From assembly GCA_009663005.1 (NCBI GenBank), contig CM018890.1, positions 21,360,584 to 21,373,083 on the forward strand: DNA of 12,500 bases, in the 5' to 3' direction. The notes under the pieces are model-generated. The model ran no database searches, was not told the DNA's origin, and saw only the letters and a program-made list of their open reading frames with translations. The stretch is from Actinidia chinensis. Taxonomy: Eukaryota; Streptophyta; Magnoliopsida; Ericales; Actinidiaceae. Of this stretch, positions 8,076 to 12,500 are shown one piece after another. A program made the position numbers and the translations under genes. Each line of letters starts with the position of its first letter. Position 1 is the first letter of the stretch.

Positions 8076-9228
8076 CTTATTTGTTGAGTCAGATTTGTAT
8101 TGAATCTATTGATGTAATTGTTAATTTCAGTTTCCTTTGTTAAGAAATCCTACCTTAATCTCTTGTTGTCAGCTTTAGCAGATTCCTTAAAAAATTCCAA
8201 TCCTTATTAGTCTAGTTGCTTCTTGTTTCTTTTGTTGTTGTAACAGCAAGGTAGTCTTCCTTGATTCTTGTATGATACTATCTCTTCGATGATCCCTTGC
8301 ATAACTTTCAAAAATAGAATACAACAATTAAATTGAATTCACTTTGAATATACACTAAAAGTAAATTTGGCCATAAAAATCACTACATGTGAAAATACGG
8401 GGTATTACGCAAAAGTTGTTGCATAACTTTTCAACTTCTATACTCACTTTAATGAAGTTGTTCCTGACATGTGGCAACCTCATCGAGTACCACCTTAAGC
8501 TTACAATTGACTATTACATCAATCTTTACTATTTTCTTTGTTCTACTTTTCTATGACCGATTTCCTTGACAGATAAATGTAAGTCAAAACAACTTTCTGC
8601 TCCTATATCCGTTTTAACCTCTGCCAGTGCTGTGAATGCAGGTTGTTCAATGAGAATACAGAAGAATGGGATATCACGATCCGTGGTTTGAATTTCCAAA
8701 AGGATCATCAACGATGTAAGAAGCCCTATTTTCTGGATGCAAAGTTCCTTGTAATTGGATTTCAAGCTCCAACTTATAATTTAGTGATGATCAATGTTTT
8801 CAAAATACAAACTCCCCAGAAGAAGTCAAGATTTTTGTTTCAAAGTAAATAAGGGGAATTCGCCCAACTCAGGGCTTTCTGGCTGTTCATTGTTGCTCCT
8901 AATTCATACTTATGTTCTATATGCCCAGAGGAGGTTGAACTTTGGAGCACCGTTCTGTTCCTGCCACTCATCTAGACTTATTCAGCTTGGTTGATCATGG
9001 CAATTCCTTCATCTCCCCAAATCTGTTGATGGGTTGGCTGGAGCTTTCTAAAACTAATGCAAAGGTACATAAAAAGCTGAAACAATCTAGTCCTTTTCTG
9101 AAGGTCTATGTACCTAGTTCAATTCTTTTATGAAGGCAGGGAGGGGTGTACAAGTTGGTTCAGCTAGGCTGTGGTCTCTCTTACTACCTGTTTCCCCCTT
9201 TTCTTATCCATCTGTTGTGAGCAGTGTA
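8076..9228. other. Gene-free stretch between the transposon remains
   Basis: No supported exon. Several short open frames (8643-8852, 8794-8994 and 8942-9133, all plus strand) lack recognisable domains. A small inverted repeat AAAAGTT-GTTGCAT-AACTTTT lies at 8411-8431. The stretch may be an insertion that split the LINE zinc-binding and RNase H parts, since both have the same orientation, but no insertion boundaries were identified. Confidence 0.4.
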
Positions 9229-9372
9229 ATTCATCACATCAAGCTGACTGTGGACGGTTCGGGAAAGGCTAACAAACCATGGTTGGGAGTCGGATTTGTG
9301 GCCTAAGCAGCTGATGGATCAACCTGATTGATCGTTTCCAGGAAGCAAAATAACTCGGTTCATACCAGTTTG
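9229..9372 (+). pseudogene. Decayed RNase H-like domain of a retroelement
   Basis: From 9229 the plus strand codes IHHIKLTVDGSGKANKPW, then LGVGFVA, a stop at 9304, AADGST, a stop at 9325, and LIVSRKQNNSVHTSL. The order is typical of the plant RNase H-like domain found with LINE polymerases: hydrophobic strand, Val-Asp-Gly-Ser with the catalytic Asp at 9253, a glycine-rich second strand, Asp-Gly, then a third strand and Ser. Two stops within 25 codons make it non-functional. It lies about 1.55 kb after the zinc-binding remnant in the same orientation and may be from the same element. Confidence 0.7.
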
Positions 9373-10180
9373 TGGGTTAGTACAAGTTTGAAAAATTGAT
9401 GGGCAACCTTGTGGTGCTGTGAAGCATTTTCATTTCTTGTACTCCCCTCGTCATATTCTCAGCTTTTGTTCAACCATTATCACTTGTTAGTCTCTCGGTA
9501 GTTGATAGTTGAATCCAGAATTATCGATGGGCAGTGTAGGCATGTTTATAGTAAATAATGGCAACATAAAGAGCGTATTGTAGCCCTTTGAAGCTTTGTT
9601 CGGATGTGGGTTTCTATAATGGTCATGTTCTCTGGTATAGTGTTTTGTTTTTCTTGCTTTATTTATCAGATCAGGTTAATGGTTCCTAATCAAAACTTTT
9701 GGACCTATGGAGAAATTTTTAGCAATGATCTTTATTAATGGGAATTCTACAAACACAACTACCAACCATGACTCTAATTATCACTATCTTACAAAGTGTG
9801 GTCTCTCCGTGGACCCCATACATTGTGGGGAGCCACCTTTTGTGACGGGTTATTGTGTACCTAATATGTGAACCATAAATTAATTTAATCCGATATCAAA
9901 GGAAATCATACCCTGGATGAGGGATCATTAACCCTTCTGTACAATATTCATATTGTCAAATCAATGTTGTAAATCAATGGCTGATCATTATGAAAAAATC
10001 TCACATATCTCGAAGCCTATGTTGAACTAGGATTGATAACGCCCAATGCAAGAATGATAAATCTCCATACTACAAAACTTGCCTACAAAAATTGCAACCT
10101 CCAAAGCTAATTTTGTTCAATTACAACAAACAATCATGTATAACTCACTTTTCCTTCCATGCTGAAAGAACGATATCACG
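9373..10180. other. Gene-free stretch between the retroelement and the lyase gene
   Basis: No coding sequence is supported. The right part, from about 10000, is probably 3' UTR or flank of the adenylosuccinate lyase gene. A short inverted repeat CCCC-ATACATTGT-GGGG lies at 9815-9831. A possible AATAAA on the minus strand is at 9730-9735, but it is over 700 bp past the stop codon, too far to call as the poly-A signal. Confidence 0.35.
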
Positions 10181-10362
10181 AACTGCTTGCATCTTATAGG
10201 TTTGTTCAAAGCCAATAATACCCAGAGGCCAGAGTAATTCTTTGAATTCATCACTCTCTCGTTACCTGTAAATTACTTGCAACTCGAAAAGTATCACCCT
10301 CCTAGATCCTAGTCCCATTCACCAAATTCCCCATCGTATCAACCGCCCTAGCCAATTCAACC
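10181..10362. repeat. Tandem duplication, unit 1 (lyase tail remnant)
   Basis: This unit repeats 10363-10544. It starts AACTGCTTGCATCTTATAGG, against AACTGCTCGCATCTTATAGG in unit 2, and contains on the minus strand a copy of the lyase C-terminal codons (VELARAVD, then NLVNGTRI and a stop at 10304-10302). Relative to unit 2 it has 7 extra bases near 10230 and 2 extra near 10258, plus a few substitutions. It lies downstream of the gene's own stop, so it would be transcribed only as 3' UTR. Confidence 0.9.
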
Positions 10363-10544
10363 AACTGCTCGCATCTTATAGGTTTGTTCAAAGCCAATAA
10401 TACCCAGAGTAATTCTTTGAATTCATCACTCTTGTTACCTGTAAATTACTTGCAACTCGAAAAGTATCACCCTCCTAAATCCTAGTCCCATTCACCAAAT
10501 TCACTGCCGAATCAACCGCCCTAGCCAATTCAACCGCTGATCCA
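10363..10544. repeat. Tandem duplication, unit 2 (spans lyase stop codon)
   Basis: This unit directly adjoins unit 1. Its coding part is the true end of the lyase reading frame (stop at 10477-10475), and the rest is 3' UTR. The stop codons of the two units are 173 bp apart and the unit starts 182 bp apart; the 9-bp difference equals the two small gaps. The join lies at a short AACTGCT word, which suggests duplication through microhomology or replication slippage. Confidence 0.9.
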
Positions 10545-10705
10545 ACATAGCAATGGGGTGTTAACTTCAACAGATTGGCCTTTGCCTCACCAGGCAGTTC
10601 CAAACGTTCAATGAACTCTCTGATGCTTTCCCTGGTAACTGCTCTTCCTCTGGTTAGCTCCTTCAGCTTCTCATAAGGCTCTGGGATGCCAAATCTTCGC
10701 ATCAC
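10475..10705 (-). CDS. Lyase last exon
   Basis: 76 codons and a stop. It starts VMRRFGIPEPYEKLKELT, continues RGRAVTRESIREFIERL and LTPHCYVGSAVELAR, and ends NLVNGTRI. The acceptor is ATGGCTAG. The exon covers the C-terminal domain of the enzyme (compare PYEKLKELTRG and TPxxYIG in E. coli PurB). Its final codons and the following UTR are duplicated downstream. Confidence 0.9.
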   Translation of the reverse strand: MMRRFGIPEPYEKLKELTRGRAVTRESIREFIERLELPGEAKANLLKLTPHCYVGSAVELARAVDSAVNLVNGTRI

Positions 10706-11259
10706 CTAGCCATGTACAAGAAAAATATGAAAAATTAAGAAGTACAAAATAAGACTGTAGATTGTTATCTCCTTCACAGCTAATCATAGTTATAGTGATG
10801 CCATACCCTTGGCCAGTTTCTAGGGTGAAAGACAGGATCATCACTGGCCAGGAAAGTTAAGTAAAAAACACCTGCACTCTGCGAATGGGAACATCAACTG
10901 CTTCTAATACTTGTCAAGACCATTTATACATCACCTCCCAGACCATATACCCTCTAAATATATAAACTATATTAATACTCTCTATAGTCATCTTCCCATC
11001 TTACTAAAAACAGATTGATCCATGGGAATAGATAGTAAAGGATGTTTATCAAAGAATGAATTATTAATTATAAAATTGGAATGTAGCATAGAATAACTAT
11101 CAACCTATGAAGCGTATAACTACGATCTTCAAATGGCATAGTTTCAAACAAGTGCCAAGAAGAAAGACAAGCAAACCCACTCCATGGCTGGCACTAACTA
11201 CTGATGCATTCAGTTAAAATATTGAATATGGTACATAAAACCTGGAGAACAATACGTAC

Positions 11260-11328
11260 AGTCTGTATTGGTTCTGCAAGCACCTCCCATGATTGGTTCA
11301 AGTCTTCGAACAAAGCAGCTTCATTGAC
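11260..11328 (-). CDS. Lyase exon d (VLAEPIQT)
   Basis: 23 codons: VNEAALFEDLNQSWEVLA and EPIQT. The acceptor is GCCACAG and the donor GTACGT. It joins the final exon in phase 0 to give EPIQT-VMRR, exactly as in bacterial PurB (EPIQTVMRRYG). Reading past the donor adds intron residues and can be ignored. Confidence 0.92.
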
Positions 11329-11562
11329 CTGTGGCAAAATTAATTCAACGAATAGATTCACAGATTGAAAGTAAGTCATCTTCCTGCTCAACACCGATAG
11401 TATATTGGAGATAAGCGGAAACAATGGCACATGTAACAGTGTGTGCTTCCTAAAAGAAGTCAATTAAAATACTAATCTATCATACATACAATATCAGATG
11501 AGAAGTAGATAGTAACCATGCACCTCAAAGAGAGAAGCCTAATGGCATTCAAATATATATAC

Positions 11563-11675
11563 CTGCAGTTTTGCAATTCCCTGTAGTGCACTTTAGTTTT
11601 GTTTTGTATGCAAGAAGAGAATGTCCTAATCCTTCACCCCATGTTCCTCAGAACTGTTGAATCAGTTAGATCACG
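11563..11675 (-). pseudogene. Lyase exon c, frameshifted
   Basis: The exon starts correctly after TTTGCAG with RDLTDSTVLRNMG and ends correctly with LQGIAKLQ before GTATAT, both in phase with the neighbouring exons. Between them the family sequence V-G-L-G-H-S-L-L-A-Y-K-S is disrupted. One net extra base after the RNMG codons creates TGA, then GLGHSLLAYK is readable in a second frame, and ten extra bases (an AAAACAAAACTAA-like run near 11595-11610) precede LQG. Net +11 nt. Removing a GTGAAG...AAAG segment of 47 nt would restore frame, but that is too short for a usual plant intron. Confidence 0.85.
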
Positions 11676-11925
11676 CTGCAAATAAAAACATATAGAAAGA
11701 AACAATAGGCATCAACGGGCAGTCAGTGGAGCTTATAAGTCTCAAGAAGACTGGTGTGGTAACCAATTTACTGCCAAACCAAATAACATGTTTTACTATA
11801 TTACCAATAAAATAGATGACTAATTTTTTTTTAACTATCAATGATATCTATCCTTTTGTTAGGCTTAGCCCATACCAACTCACTTGAATCTGCAATATGG
11901 ATAGAAAGGGAAGCATAATTGCTCA

Positions 11926-12144
<219 letters not shown>

Positions 12145-12196
12145 TTAAAAGTTCTAGTAGAGGAAAACCAATACCAAAATGCTTATAGATATATCA

Positions 12197-12500
<304 letters not shown>

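Noticed and set aside
8141..8300. T-rich stretch resembling a copia LTR promoter region
   Set aside because: No paired LTR, primer site or boundary could be identified.
8376..8786. CACTACA at 8376 and TAGTG at about 8782 as ends of a CACTA transposon
   Set aside because: The adjoining bases do not form a 3-bp target duplication and the subterminal sequences are not inverted copies.
8643..9133. Overlapping open frames of 63-69 codons
   Set aside because: No recognisable motif, no splice context and no agreement with the LINE reading frames; most likely chance frames.
11583..11634. 47-nt GTGAAG...AAAG segment as a spliced intron restoring the lyase frame
   Set aside because: It is shorter than usual plant introns and its removal would delete the conserved GLGHSLLAYK block, so it would not rescue a normal enzyme.

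Overview
The window is nuclear DNA of a flowering plant, most likely a eudicot. The evidence is AT-rich sequence, genes split by GT-AG introns, and plant-type transposon remains: a tRNA-derived SINE with a poly-A tail, a LINE with a zinc-binding/RNase H tail, and a Ty3/gypsy LTR with a tRNA-Arg-like primer site. I see no bacterial operon, CRISPR array or phage module. Species cannot be named from the sequence alone.

Layout. Positions 1-2900 hold no gene I can support. This part is repeat-derived: a pair of inverted arms (296-480 and 1631-1804, about 175-185 bp each) encloses a reverse-strand LTR fragment with its primer-binding site (876-894). A palindromic, MITE-like stretch follows near 2600-2700. 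Positions 2928-6729 carry five exons of a plus-strand gene for a conserved plant helical-repeat-like protein of unknown function; its 5' part is not visible, and its 3' end may be at 6729 or in a candidate last exon at 6949-7062. Positions 7080-9420 are a transposon graveyard: a possible reverse-strand 3'-terminal exon (7268-7307), a decayed LINE zinc-binding domain (about 7470-7670), a SINE inserted into that LINE with visible target duplications (about 7778-8012), and a decayed RNase H-like domain (9229-9372). Positions 10475-12322 hold the last five exons of a reverse-strand adenylosuccinate lyase gene (purine synthesis), whose 5' exons lie beyond the right edge.

How the parts relate. The two genes converge on the transposon-rich middle. 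They show no functional link beyond being neighbours. The adenylosuccinate lyase locus is the most informative: four exons encode clean enzyme sequence with intact splice sites, but the exon at 11563-11675 is 11 nt too long, shifts frame twice and meets an early stop. The end of the last exon plus its 3' UTR is also tandemly duplicated (182 bp). This points to a recently broken copy or to an assembly error. I did not find a convincing wholly new biological system; the best leads are the broken lyase exon, the tandem tail duplication, and the nested inverted-arm/LTR structure.
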